Source: Aquila chrysaetos chrysaetos
Taxonomy: Eukaryota; Chordata; Aves; Accipitriformes; Accipitridae
Length of the DNA: 64,000 nt
Direction: 5' to 3'
NCBI RefSeq assembly: GCF_900496995.4
Contig: NC_044030.1
Location: 16,614,851-16,678,850 of the forward strand
Made by a program: the position numbers and the translations under genes. How positions within the stretch are numbered: the stretch's first letter is position 1; each line of letters starts with the position of its first letter. The notes under the pieces were generated by a model. The model made no database searches and had not been told where the DNA came from. It saw nothing but the letters and a program-made list of their open reading frames with translations. Below are positions 13,401 to 28,400 of the stretch, piece by piece.

Positions 13401-16400
13401 GGGAGGGTCATACCTACAGTACCAAGAAACTGTGTCAGGAAAAAACACTAATTTCCTTAAATTAAGAAGAGTCAAGAAGTCCTTGAGCAAGATACCTGCA
13501 TTTGCTCTTATTTAAGTGATTAAAAATGAGCATGTCCTCTTGATCTGGAAAAGTACTTTAAGTTTGTGTATCCAGCTGGCTGCTTACTATAGCCACTGAG
13601 CAGGAATTCCTGTTGATGTGCCACACAAATTGTCATCCTGGGAAATACGATTTCAGACACAACACCTAGCTGACCTTTATTAGAGAGACCTATACAGCTT
13701 AGTTACTTTAAGCCCAAGCTAACTCTTAACTTAAGCCATGCATAATTCATTTCAGCTATAGCTTCTGTTCTACCTTAAAACCACACACAAAATAAGAGAG
13801 GGATCTGTAAAAGGAACAGGGAAAATACCACTAGAAGTAATCACAAGAAGCCACGATAGCAAACAGTTTCTAAACTTCTTCTGAACTAGCAAAAGAATCC
13901 TGCAGCAAAGGGTCACTGACAGTGTTACTGCTGCTTTAACCAAAGATTCTGGACAGAAAAAGTAAGCATCTCCTTAGGAGTGGTTAAAGGTCTTCTAGAT
14001 ATGGAAGAAAGCATAGTACAAACTTTCATGACCTTCCTCTGTTTAAGAGGACAGAAGATGAACACAGGAAGAGTAGAACAATTTCAGCAGTGTAGCCACC
14101 ATAGGTCTAGCAACTGGTATTCCTCAGTGCAAATCTGCATACCTGTTTTTTGATCTCTTCTTCCACGACCCATCAACACACCTGGCTTTATGTGGCTAAG
14201 TAGAGGGTTTGCTTCTATCCACTTCTTCAAAGCCTGGAAAGCAAATCAGAGAGTTAGATCCCTGTCCAGATGAAATGTTAGTTTGGGATAGATACGTAGA
14301 TCCTGCCCACGCTTGCTTAGACAATTAATACTTCTGAGAAGCAAAAGCATAAAAGAGGTGGGACTTGTGTGTCAGGAGGGAACATCTATTAATAGGTAAG
14401 AAAGCAAGGATCACAGCCATGATGCCAGATTGAACCATGCCACAGGTGATTTCCACTTTTCCCACCCCTGCAACTTAAAGACTGACTAGGGAGCAAGCAG
14501 CCTTTCACCACTAAAAAGTATGCCTTTTTCTCTTATAAACCATCAGATCATTGAATACTACACCTCTGGGATCCAAAGGAAATGAGTTGCTATTTACAAA
14601 CTGCACTTTCTCACTGCACAGTGAATGTAGCACCTTCAAACTGCTGTTACATAAGAACAAAATTCAGCCAAGCTACAGTAGGCTTTTACCTCTATAATGG
14701 AAAGTTGCCAGCACATGCTTAGTGTTGTTAGTTTGGACTTTAGCCTGCCTTTAATATTTTTCTGGTTTGCAATTCATCCAGCATGTCTATAGCCAAGGAT
14801 AAAATGGGGATTTGGACTCTCAGCCAATAAATCTGTTTACAGTAGCCAGAGACTATGACACCCTGCAGTAAAGGTTTAAGAGCTACTGATGCTAATGATT
14901 AGCAGCACAATTAATTCAAACATGAATTTTTTCTGGGAACAACGTATTGGAAGGGAGAAAAAAGATCATGCAGCCTAGATTCTTGATCCTAGGCAAGTAT
15001 GAAATAGACCAGTGCATCAGAAGGGTCCAGAGATCATCTGCTCAACATAGTCTTTCCTTTTTCTTGATCAAGAACACATGCTAGGGCAAAGGCCTCCTTT
15101 GGGCCTATAGGAATCCTCCGGGAAACCTATAAATGCCTCCTGATGTGCAGTCTGTAATAGAGCAGAGATGCTGGTTTATAATACTACCACATTAAAGCCA
15201 AAGACATTGTAATACATCTTGTTAAAAATTACTTCAAACCTAAAGTAAAAATCTGATGGCTTAATGACCAGCTATGACACACAGCAAGAAAATGTGATGA
15301 AGGGCACCACGCCTGTACTGTAGTTTTTAGAAAAAGGAAAAAGAACCCTCATCCTGTCTCATAGCATCAGTGCTTAGGAAGATATAGAAAGATAATTATT
15401 TTCTTAGGAAGATCAAATACATGCATATTTTTCAATTTCCAGAACAAAATGGGAAGGGTAATAGATGAGGGATTTTATTTTCTCACTTCGCATTTTAGGA
15501 GCTTTGAAAAGAAATGTCTTACAGCTACTAAGGCTCTTGTCTTAGCAAAGAGAAGAGTGTGAGTCTCTGGGTTATAGCGGTATGCTTCCTCCAGGATGCA
15601 AGCAAGCTCTTCCAGCTTAGGATTCTCATTTGACTCATCTTTTGAAAGGGCAGTCAGTTCTGGTTCTTTCTCTGGAAGAAAAAAGCGGTGTCTTGAATAA
15701 TTCACCTTCTTTAATGCCAAAACCAGAATTCTCACCCAAACCTACAAAGCCACCCATATTCTCTTTAGCATCTATTTTTATTTTCTATACATTCTTTCAG
15801 ATGCAAGCAAAGAAAGCTATTGGTTAAATGCAACAAAATCCCCAGAAAAAAAGAATTCTGAATCTCTCACATTTTTGTAGCAGACTGACAGGAGAACCTC
15901 TGTGACATACTGCAAGTCAAAAGACAGCAACAAAACAAACTCAGTTCTTGCAAAGAGCAGTGCTATTTCTTTTTAGGAAACAACTGTGTCGTGGTTTCAG
16001 CCCAGCCGGTAACAAAGGACCACGCAGCCGCTCGCTCACTCCTCCCGCCCCCCTCCGGTGGGATGGGGGGAAGACGGAGGAGAGAAACGAAAAAAAACCT
16101 GGAACCTCGAGGGTTGAGATAAGGGCAGTTGACTGGGACAACGCAAAAAAAGTTACAACAACAACGACGGTACTAATGAAAGAGTATACAGAAAAGAGCG
16201 ATGCACAGTGCAACTGCTCACCACCCGGGACCCGACGCTCCGCCACTTCCCCCACCGAAAGTCGAGAGAGAGCAGGAGAGCCCCCCCCCGGCCCACTCCC
16301 CATCTATATACTGGGCATGATGTCACATGGTATGGAACAGCTCCTTGGCTAGTTCAGGTCAGCTGCCCCGGCTATGCCCCCCCACCTCCCAGGTTCCTGT

Positions 16401-19400
16401 AAAAATTAACTCTATCCCAGCTGAACCCAGGACAAACTGACACCAGAGGGCAGACAGCCCAGTGATTTAAAATTGCGGTCAACACTGCAACACAGCAGAT
16501 CACAGGCTGTTTTAGAGCACACTGCTACTAAATCAGCAGTTAGAGAACAGTGCCACCTCTAACTTTTAATCAGAAGGGTACAAGGGCCACCTGCTTCTTC
16601 CCAGAAGTTTGGGATTCGTCCAACACCATTGGGCAGGAGGAGGCTAGGCAGTGCATCGAGCAGTGTATGTTGCCTTATCTAATGCTGCCAGCATCCATGA
16701 TTGCAGACCATCCCCCTACTTGTGGGGCACACTCTTAAGGACACCACTGCCTTATCTCCAAGTCAAGCAGGTAAGAACCTACTATAGCATCTAGCTACAA
16801 TTACTACTACTTCCTTAGCTCCTGCACTAAAAGCTTGCAGTCCCAGAAAGTAAGTTCTCCCCTGCCTACCCTAACACTACATTTGCACCTACACGGACAC
16901 TAGATCTTCTGAAAAGTGCAAAACTTCTGGAAAAACAACTGCACTTACTCTGAAGAAAACACTTGGATTATCCTACCATAAGCCCTCTTCTCCCCTGCCA
17001 CTGCCACAGGTACTGTGTGAAATACCTTGAAATTTGGCTGTCAGTTTCTTCTCTAACTCTGTATATGGTCCATTTTTGACATTTGTGAAAAATTCAGTTA
17101 GGTAGGCTAAAGCATCTTCAATGCGGGCATCTTCACTGATGATGAGAGCATCGTTGAATTTCTGCTCAGAAAGAGAGACATACACATTTAAGCCTCATTT
17201 TCTGTGGGACAGGGTATGAATGCAAATTTAATTTAACTAGATCAAGTATTACAAACTTATGTTGTTCTTCCATTTGCATGTCAACACAAGCATTACAAAG
17301 TCTCCTCTGCACTATACTGTTCTTAGTGACTATCTTAAGACACAACTCTTACACACTATGCTTAGCCATCAAATAAAATTATTTGGTTCCAAACCTGCTC
17401 CTAGGTGAACATACCTGCATCAGAAGGAACAGGATGGCTCCTCTATATGGAAGGAAAGACGATATACACTTACCCGCAGGTGTTCAGTGCAAATGAAAAG
17501 GTCTCTACAAATGCTGCTCTCCTTCTCCTTATCTGCCAGTTGCAACAGCCTGCATTTCTTCTGAGTGGCAACTATCCAGTGTTCATACTTCTGTGTTCCA
17601 AAATCATTCTTGTTGATCTGGGAGATAGTGTCTAGTAAAGAAGGAGGAAACAAACATTTGTAAATCTTGACTAACAAATAACCAGAACAGTTAGCTAGAA
17701 GATAACACATTTCTATGAATGTTAGGTCTAAAAAACCTATACAGAAGAACACTGTATGATACAACCACAGAATCAGAGGCTGGAAGGCACCTGTGGAGGT
17801 CTTTAGTCCAACCCTCTGCTCAAAGCAGGGTCACCTAGAGCCAGTCACTCAGGATCACATCCAAACGGATTCTGAGTACTTCCAAGGAGAGACTCCACAA
17901 ATTCTCTGGGCAACCTGTTCCAGTGTTTGACCACCCTGACAGCAAAGAAGTTCTTCCTGTTGTTTAAGTATTTCTGTTTGTGCCCACTGCCTCTTGTCCT
18001 GCCTCTGGGAACCATCTGAGAAGAGTCTGGCTCTGTCTTCTTAACTCCCTGTGTTTCAGTGTATACATGTTAGGCTAAAATTATCCTAGTACAATTCAGC
18101 TGAGGATCTGTGTACATACACACATCTGGAGAGTCTTTAGGAATAAAATTAGAGCTCACTTGTCCTATAAGAAACCGACAGTATTCAAGAAACTGCATGT
18201 GCATTGCTCCTTGAGTTACCAGCTACTCAACAGGTAAGTATTCATTTGCTAAATAGTCCATGGTACTTAAAGGCATATTATCCAAGGGCCTGTTCTTGAG
18301 GCAGAACTAGTCAGTACCTGTTTGTCATATACATACTCTGTCTGAGTGCTTCACAAACTTCAGTAATCAGAGGGTCCACAGAAGGGAAGCCAATGGCATT
18401 CATGCAAGAGGAACTGTGATGCAGAAATAAACTTCAGAAGTGTTTGCTTAATTTAGCCTGCAGTTTGAAAATCCCACTGTATTTGTTCTTTGTTGGGGTT
18501 TCTTGGGTTTTGGGTTGGGGTTTTTTGGTTGGATAGGGTTTTTTTGTTTTGGTGGTTTTTTTTTAATTCTCCCTTCCTGCCCCAGAATATAGTTCACTCT
18601 CCAATATCTGGGAAGTGCAGTGTGGGTGTAAATCTAGAAAGCACAGAAATGAGGTAAACAGGCTTAAGGCACCCTAGTCAGTTTGCAAAAGCCTGCTTCT
18701 TTAATTCAGAGCTGGATAGACCAAGGCTGATCATGAGCATAGCCATCCATGGGTCCACTTTGTACCCCCTGTAGCTCTCAAATTTGTTGATAACAGCCAG
18801 TTACTGGACACCACTTAGGAATTCTGCAAAAGTGGAAAAGATCGATTGATTTTTCCAGGGCTGCAGAATTAAGTCTCATGACAGTGAGACCCATTCTTTT
18901 CTCACAGCCATGCATCTTCCTCTCTGCAAACCTTCACACCACTGCAGCTCCTGAGGCTGTAACCCTACAGACAAGTGTTTCCTTTCTTAGGCAGCCACAT
19001 CCTCTCTCTGGTGGTGTTCATGTTCCACAGATGCTCCTCTGTAAAATTACCTTAAATGCTTTTCAATAACAAATAATGGACACCTGGTAAACAGTGGAAG
19101 TAGGGGTACCCAGAGGTATAAAGAAGACAAAATGCTGACCAGAAAAGGTGGTCAGGGCACCCCTAGAAATAACTCTGAGCGCAACTCAGAGAGACCAGAG
19201 AAAATATGAGAAGAAATGTCAGAGCAGCAAGAGTGAAGGTAAACCGTCGCTGAAAGGAAGAAATTAAAACATCCAGAGTAACACCATAACTGAGACCCTT
19301 CTTGTTTTCCTTAACAGAGGCAGATTTAGGTATCAGCATTTCTCCAGATGCTTCAAATAAGAACATACAGGTATCTCTCATCAATGAAATCCAGCTCACT

Positions 19401-22400
19401 GCATTTTGAAAGCAAGCCCTTTGGTAGTTTTCTTTCAGATTCTTTAAACATTCGAAATTATTTGACAGTGTCAAAACCACATCATCCTTAGCTGAATGAA
19501 ACACAGGCTGAAATCCATGCAAAAATATTTATAATTATCAAACTAATCATGTATAACAGGAAAATAGTTGACTCTTCTACCTGTAATTTCTTATTTAGGA
19601 AAAATTGGTTAAAGGCAAGTAAAAAGGAAGGAGGAGAAAGGAAGTGGAAAAAGAGTGACTGTTCTAGCAGCCACAAGGATTCACACTGATGTAATCAAAG
19701 ATTGAATCCCAGTTACAGGCATATTACAGTATCTTACCCACTGAGTAAATCCTCCTCATCAACGCCTCTGTCTCAGACATCAGACCTGAGATAATGTCTG
19801 CAAAGTGATTCTGAACTCTCATTTTAACCCATCTGACATCTAGAGACAAGAAATGGAAGTCAGCGGCCTGAGTAAGTAAAACATTTCCCTGGGCAGCACA
19901 GCACAAATTCTTGTCCAGAAGAACGCTACATATGGTGCTTTATGCAATCATAATGATGTTTATTGTTAATGAGATTTATAGCTGCACAGAAAGAAACAGT
20001 GCTCAATCTTCACTGGCAGATCCGAATAAAAATCAGAGATTGTGTATCTCAGCAAAGAGAAAATTTGCCCAAATGGGCACTGCCTTACTGTGGGGCAACA
20101 ATGAAGTGCATGCTTAAACTCCTTTCAAGCTAGCAGGAAGCAAAGCTCCAGCTTAGTTTTGAGCTTTTAATTTCACCTGACCGAAGGGGAACTGTATAGC
20201 TGCCTTAATTACGGTGCTTTGCATCTCACAGGAAAATAAAAAGGAAGTGTGCTTACGTGTTTCTGGCTTGTTTGCAAATCTCTGCAGATCCTGTTTGTTC
20301 TCTCTGACAGTGGATATGGCCTGTATGTCAAGGTAGGAGCAGAGGGTACAGATGTGCTCTATCGTTTCCTTGGTGCTCTTGGCATTACCAACTCCAACAG
20401 AAGCAGTTAAACCTACAATCTGAGCACACACATGAACAGCAGTGGTTGCTCCTTTGTCACAAACAAAAAAACCCCAGGAGACACTGTTACCCATTGCCAA
20501 GTTGTTACTGTTTTCAAAAACAAGGAAACAAAACAGGCAACTGAACTAGACATAAGTGCAAGGACTAAATCTTCAGAGCCAAACCTTGTCCCCACTCATG
20601 CGCTCTCCAAGGCACTCAAGCTTAGAGTATTCAAACTGATAATAAATTATCCACCCACTTAAATCCATAACCAGCTGTATTTGTCAGTGCTTATCATACA
20701 CAGAAACAGCAAATCCATTTTATTGTTGCAGAAGACAGCAACAGAGAGGTGACAAGGAGATGATGTAAGTTCTGGGGCACATGCTTTCTTCCCAACCCAG
20801 CAATCCTGTTTGCTCTCAAGTACTCCAATCTCTGTCACGCTTCATCAGTCCTTCTTGGCAGCTGCAGGGAACACGTAACACAGGAAAACAGCCTGGAGGT
20901 GTCCGAGAAAAGGGAAAAAGTATTCCAGATGCTACCATTTCAGTTTGCAGCCATTGTTAAATGGGAGTTTGAATTGGATTAACACAAAAGGCAAGACTTC
21001 AGACTTTGCTGACTGCACTGCAAAATACTTCTCTTTAATGTTTCCACCACTGGCAGACTGGGCCTTACCTGAGGCAGCTGGCTTGCAGAGTCAAATTTTT
21101 GTTCCAGGTATCTACTCATTAACACATTGTAAGGGTGATTGCCCGTAGTGTTGTGGCACTCATCAAATATCATCAGAGTGAAGATGGAGAGGGAGCTAAG
21201 GATCCCTTCCTCAATGCTATTCACAAGAATCTGGGGTGTTAGCACAATGATGTCACTGTCCTGTATAACCTTTTCTACGGAGACATTTGCAACTGTTTCA
21301 CCACTAATTCCTTGAACAGAATATCTAGAAAGAAGAGGCAAAAGATAGGGTATGAAAAAGGATGTCTTGCAGGGCAAGAAAAGCTAGAAGAATGGAGTTT
21401 TCAGCAAGCCTGAAGGATAGTGACTAAGTTCAAAATAACAAATTGTTGGAGCTGGCAGTTTGACCCACAGAAGCTGAGAAAAAAACTGCTGAGGGTAAAC
21501 AACTGGATTTTCAACTCCCATTAACTAGAATATATTAGATTTGAGGGGTGATGAATTTGTACATTTAAGCTGCATCTGTGAGTTCACATTTGCTGTATTT
21601 GGACATCCTGTCCTTCATCCCTTTTCTGTATATGTCTACCAGCATGGGACTCATTTCTGTCCACCAGCCTCATTTTTGCATAGCTATAAGGATTCATATG
21701 TGAATGTTCAGTAATCAGTTCCTTCAAAATCAGAAGCTATAGCTTGTCAATACGCCCCTAAACAATTTTCAGTCCCATCTGAGAGATGGGCTGTCATTTT
21801 CTGACTAGAGCTTGAAAAACCAAAAGAAGTTTGGGTCCTTCCATTTGGAAAAGAGAGAGAGACTGCCATTTGAGAATGGCAAGAGGAATCCCACTGCTGC
21901 TGCCTGGAACTGCCTTGTCTTTGGAAGCAGGACTGAAAGGAGTCTCAAGAGAGAGCACACTTCACCCTTTTCCAGAGGCAAGCACAGGTATACTTTGGCC
22001 ATTTCCACAGATGCTGCACAACCAGTGCTTAAACTCTCCAGAAGCAGACTTCAGACTCTCCAAACAAAGTCTGCCACAGTAACTTGCCATTCTTACCATT
22101 AGGCATCATCCTCATGTTAACGCCAAACACTCTTGTCACCAGCAAACCCATTACATTTTGCCCTAGCCACAGCTGACCTAGAGGGCGGTTTATTTTCTGC
22201 GGAGGAAGCCACCAGGTAGAATTATACTTACCCACTTCTTTCAAAATGCTGCTTGAATACAGTTTTCTGTTGTTCGTACACTGGCACTTTGGTTGCAAGA
22301 AAGACAACTTTTGCCTTTTGTCCTGAGGGCATGTTTTGGAAATGGTGTTCATAAATCAGAAGTGCCACAAAAGTTTTTCCAGATCCTTTAAATGAAGAAC

Positions 22401-25400
22401 ATGAAAGGTAAAGTACTAGCATGAAAGGGTGTATTTGCAAGCAGATCCCTGTCTCATCTGGATGCCCTCTAACAATGGGGAGCTGACAAGGGGGCTGTTA
22501 CACTTCCAGACTCTCTGGGGACAGATTTGAACACATACTTGCTGCTTACTCAGGTGGGTAATCATCCCTTTCTCTCTCGCAGTCTTAGTCTGTAAAGACC
22601 ATGTAGCAGTCACTGGGAAGGAAAATCCATTTGAAGTTTTATTTGAGTTCTTTGAAATCACTGAGTCTATTTCTGCTCTTAGTGTGTGGTTCCACATCAG
22701 ACTATGGTACAGACACTGGGCACTTTCAGCTTCCATCCTTCCCCATGCAGCCTTGCTCCTCACATTTCTTTTCCTTCAGCATTCAGGGTCACTGTGCAGG
22801 CCACCCAGAGCTCTTCTGTGTCCCTGCCTCTGCTACCCCACCTGCTTCTCCAGGACCCAGGGGAGAATCAGGCTAGCAACATGGAAAACACAGGTGGAGA
22901 GAAAGAGCTGATCTCTCTTTTGCTGCTGATCTTCCATCTTCTTAATTCAGTCCTGAGCTACTGCAAAAATTCCCTGTGCTGTTTTGATGTTGTAGGCATT
23001 GTAGTACAGAAGACAGGGGAGTCTCAGGGCAACTCAACCTATTTTTCCTTCAACTTGCAATCCAAATTTCTTAAAGATCTGCAAAGATCAGTGAGTGATT
23101 TTAACTCAAAAATCCGCACCAGGGAATGAGAAAGCAGAGGTCAGAACACAGAAATCTGAACACAAGCACTGAAGTGCAAAGAGACACATCTGTCTTGCTC
23201 AGTCTCTGTGCTGCCCTTAGTCATTAATTTCAGGTTTGATCTGGATCTAGTCCTGCAAGGAAGACTGCTTTTAAATAAACAGCTGGAAATGGTTGACTGA
23301 ACCATTACCCTTCCTTACCCTTCATAGCCCTCTCCACCAACAGAATTTTTCTAAGAAACATGTTTTCTTACCTGTAGGGGCACATATCAATGTGTTTTTC
23401 CCATCGATAGCAGGCTGCGCAAGTTCAGTCTGGTAGCTCCGAGCCTTCTTTGGTTCATAAACAGGTGAAGACTGATAGAACCCTTCTAGGAGAGAACCAT
23501 GGTTTTTTGATGAGTGTTGCAACAGAAATGCATAAAATATATTGTGCCCCACACAGTTGCTATTTAAAAGGATAGAGGTAGAGTCCTTGCAGTCTACACG
23601 GAGCATTCTCTAACAGACAAGCCTTTTAACAGGACATACGCACCAGGCTTATGTTCCCCCAAATATATGCACAGTATTCCTTTTAGCCTTCTGCTCTACA
23701 GACTTTTGAACTTAATAGTCTCAAATTGTGGTCTTGTCACAGGGTTTGCACTTATGGAACAGGAACTAGAAACCACTTGTGGAGCAAAATTTGCTATACG
23801 AGACATGACAGCCACTGCACAGATCCTTTGCAGCCACATTCAGCTCTCTAAACTGGCTAATATCAGGTCATGTGTGAATTAGTTGTATCAGAGAAGAGAT
23901 GCGTCTACAACAGTCTGGTGTTTGGAGACCCTGTTGATAATGTGCTGGCAGAACAACTTTGCACGAGAAATGTGGTAAATGAGGTGGCAACCCCCAACAT
24001 ATGTGATGCCCAGCATGAGATCCTTAAAACATTAAAACAGAAGACAGCTAAATGAAGTCAGAGATTTGAACCAGTTCCTCAGTACCTTCCTTTGTGGCAC
24101 ACTGCATCTGCATCCTTCAGGAATCTAAAGAAACAGAGAATTCCAGCCACAAACTGTTTTAAGTTGCTAAGTCTTACCTGAAGCTGAACAGAGATTTTCA
24201 CTGAGATTATTACCACATTCTGCTTCTTCAGAAAACGTCACCATGGTTTCAAAGCTGTTCTCAGAGGCATCTGTCATTTCACCATCCACATCTTTGCCAT
24301 TATCTGTACAATCACAAAAAAAGGCATGCTACTGATCCTTTTGATTTTAAAATGTTGTATTTGCTGGGATGACAAGGTGGAGGAGTTCATAGCTAGCATG
24401 GAAAGACTACATAAAATGACACTGCATCCAGGCTCCCTTTCAAGTAAGATGGATAGCACTGAGAGTCTTGGGTTTAGAAGACTCACATACACAATGCACA
24501 TTTATCTATCCCTTAAAAATCAAAGGAGATAATAGATTGGGAAGAAAGTGATATCCTCTATATTAAGTGACAAGATTACAGATTTAACATGGACATTAAC
24601 CACAAGCATGAAAAATACTTAGGAGTTTAAAGAAGCTTCATAAATTCAAGACTTTGCTCTCCCTTTCCCCTTACCTTTTGGAAGGACCTAGAAATTGTAA
24701 GACTATCTCCACCCTTTATCTTACATGATAATCAAGAGAGGTTCCGAAGATGCTTGCCAAAATTTTCTTTGGCCCCGTAAGTATTACCTTCTCAAAGAAC
24801 TGTCACTGGGCTTTGCATGAAGAGTCTCGTTGCAAACAGAACACATGATCACAAAATGCTGCTTTTGGAGACGGAGGGAGAGCACATTTGCACCATAATC
24901 CAGCTCCAGAAAGCACACAGTATCTGTGATTAACATACACTAGCAACTCTTCTTAACTGCTAGCGTTAAAATGCTTCCAATATGGACAACGTTTGCTCAG
25001 TAGGCTGACTTTGGCTTTATTAAGTTGGATGTTAGCCGAAGCTGTGCCAAAAGACAGTGGTATCTTTAACTTATAAAATATAACCATTAACCAAATAATA
25101 TATATAGCCATCACCTACATAAAATAATAACTATATAAGTATTATTCTTATATATTATTTTCTATATTATTATTTATAAATGTATTAAATGTATATAATT
25201 TATATATATATAATTATTAAATCTGCAGATAAGAAATTACACACATTTGACTACAGCAATAAAAACATTTCAAAATAAGAAATGTTGTTTAAGAAACCAC
25301 TTAAAAGTAGCTTGTCCCAGTTGCTAATTAAAAACAATTCAAACAATCACTTATGGTTTGGGAGAAAGCAAATGTAGATATAAAGAACCACAGTCCAGTT

Positions 25401-28400
25401 TATCTAAAATTGCTTGTCTTCCTTCATTATTTTGTAGTGAAATACTGTATTCTGCTCTAAATTCTCCCATGCTGCAGGGTACTCATATAGGTATTTTTCA
25501 AGTGGGGAAAGGTAAATCAACGACAAAAGCAAAATCTTATTAGGGGAAATTCTGCATTTTTACAAAATATGAACATAGTAACTTGGTAAGTGCTGCTTAT
25601 CGATTTCTCAAAGAAAAAAGTATATGATCTGCTCTGTGGACCATGGAACTATATCACTTTCTAGAATATCAAATTACTAATCATATTTTATCAGAAAACA
25701 TTGCATCTATCACAACTCAAGCAACCAGAAAGATGGCAAAAGGTGAATTACAGTAGAATGGAGGGAAGAAGATAAACATTTTGTTAGTTTTGTACCTTCA
25801 GAGCCTTGTATGCTGTCTGATTCTGTTTGCCAAAAAAAGGCATCATTCATAACCACATAGGAGCAAAAATACTCAAAAGATAATTTCTGATGGTTTGTAG
25901 GGTAGTACCTGTATTTCATTTTATATATAAGACATTTTAAATTAAAAAAAAAAAAAGGTTTTATTTTTAAACAACAACGAGCAATGCAGTCTGATGGTAT
26001 CCTTTTAAATTAGTCTTACTCTCCTGAAAAAAAAATTACTGTCTCGTACAAGAACAGGAAAAGAGCATCATAAAACCAATTCACAGTTTACCTTCTCTTA
26101 TATCCCACAGTTCACTTGCATTGTAATATCCTGTGTTATCTAGTGCTAGCTGAAGGCTTTTTGGCCAGTTTTCCTTATCCGATCGACAGAGACATTCAAT
26201 GAGTTTAGTTATCCCGGCTGCTTTGCTTCTGTATTCGCTGACCTGCACACACAACAAACAGAAGCTGCTGTAGCTTCTGAGTGAGCAAAACCACTGTTCT
26301 TTGATATTTTGATTTGTTTGATGTTCAGTTGAAAATTGCATTTCCTTCTCACAGAATAAAAGGTTTCCAGTAAAATTCAGTCATTTACCTACCAGTGCAA
26401 TTCTGTCAGCCTAGGCATACACTAAAATTAGCTGGACTATATCAACAGGTAGGCTATTTGCTTAAATATTCACCAGGTCTGAATTATTCTTTGAATTTTC
26501 ATCTGGCAAGGTCCTTGTAATAAGCCGTATCTGCCATGAATCTCTGAGGCCGAACTGATTAAAAAACATTCCAGAATAGGAAAATGCAAAAGTATGCAGG
26601 CCTGATGTTTAGTCAGACACAATAGCTTTCCAAATATTATGTATCTCCATAAAGAAATACCGCTTTAAAAACAGAATACCTGCAAACAATCTTTCTCAGG
26701 AGTCACAAGGAGTGAGAACACCTAGAAGACTCCTTCTCACAGCATCATAACTTATTATTAACCAGTCATAAATGATGAGTGATTGGTAATATCACTTGTT
26801 ATCAGTCATCGATAACAACACTGAGCTAGAACTGCGTAACAGTACAGCAGCTTCACATCCAAAGGCAATGAAAATGTTGTTGACTTATGTGACACAGTAT
26901 TTAGCTAACGACTTCAGACCAGAAGTTTCTTTTCACCCTACGACCATCCCTCTGGGTGCTGACAAAACTCGAAGAGCCATACACAAAGTTTCTAGTGGTT
27001 ACCACAGTTAAGGTAATAGACTATGACTATGTCAAATCCCATGACAAGAAGGAAACAATTTAGGCAACATCTAAATGCCACTTTGCCTACTTCCATCTGT
27101 ATTTTTAGGAGCCTTAATGCAGAGTGAACACTCCAGAAAGCGGTCTATTTCAAAGGCATAGCAAGGCACCCATTTCACTGTAATATGGCACCTTCCAGAG
27201 CCCCTGAGGTCTCTTCACAGGAGCCTGGACTTCGCCAAGACATAGAGCTGAGTACTGTCAATGCCAAAGCCACCCCATCTTGCTTCCCTGCCTGCAACCC
27301 TTTCACACGCCACCTTATCCACCAAGCCAGAGGGGTGAAGAATGAGACATGCAGGTGTTGCAGACAGCGCTGCTGTGGGGAGCTGCAGCCACACAGCAAA
27401 GCCTGCTCTAAGCAGAGGAAAGTAAAGTCCCTCCCTGGGGGACCATGTCTGGCCACTCTTCTCACTCACCAGCCTCACGGATGGGCACCAATTCATCCAG
27501 CAAGTGAGGCAGCCAGCACTTCTCCACAGCAAAACTAGGCAAAAACTGGGATTTTACCATTAACCATACCTGCAGGATCTCCTCACACTCCCTTTCTATC
27601 AGGCACATGTTTATGTACGGCATGAGTGCTACCGGATCAACTTCTAGCATTGTTGCTTCTATCCGCTTCAACAGCTGTCTGTGCAACTCTAGTTTTTCCA
27701 GTTTGCTGAAGTCCCAGTTTTCAATTGCTTCTGCCAGTCCAGTGTACCCTTTCAGAAAAAGACAAATTGTTCCTATGAATTCAATGTCTAGCTAGAATAG
27801 GTAGGAACAAGCTGAAAAAACACCTTCTCACCCCACTGGAGAAATTAAAATTATTTTGGCCTGTAACTGACAAAAATCTAGGTGAACCACAAAGAATTTT
27901 TATGGATTAAGTGACTGTTTTCCTTTACAGCACTTCTAACTATAACATGAAAAACCCTATGCTAAAAGAGCAGTAACACTTGCAAAGAGGAAAAAGAGCT
28001 ACATGATGTCACAGCTCACATCACCCAAGCAACTGTAACAAGCCCCTTTCTTTCATCCATACAAACCTTAGATCCTTGCAGTCCATGGTACTCTTCCACA
28101 GGATCTCCCAGAGCGCAAAACACGACTCAGAATCACAAACACCTTTGGTCCTCTTTTCTTTTATTTACTAGCCTTTTTAGTCCTGTCCTTGGCTACACCC
28201 TTGTGACAGTCTGACAAATTATAGCCAATGTCTCAAACATTTGTTGAAGAACTTTGGTGGAGAAGACAGCCTCTGTAAAAGTGCTGGAGTTGTGTGAACA
28301 GGAAAATGTGGTTGGAGGAGAAGGCCCCACGGACGGTGGGACCGCGCTTCTCCAAAGGCACAATTCCTTATCTTAAGCAACCATGAGAATAAGCACAATG

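Noticed and set aside
27185..27538. GC-richer ORFs in both strands within RIG-I intron 3
   Set aside because: Frame-compatible splicing already links exons 3 and 4, and no known protein is resembled.
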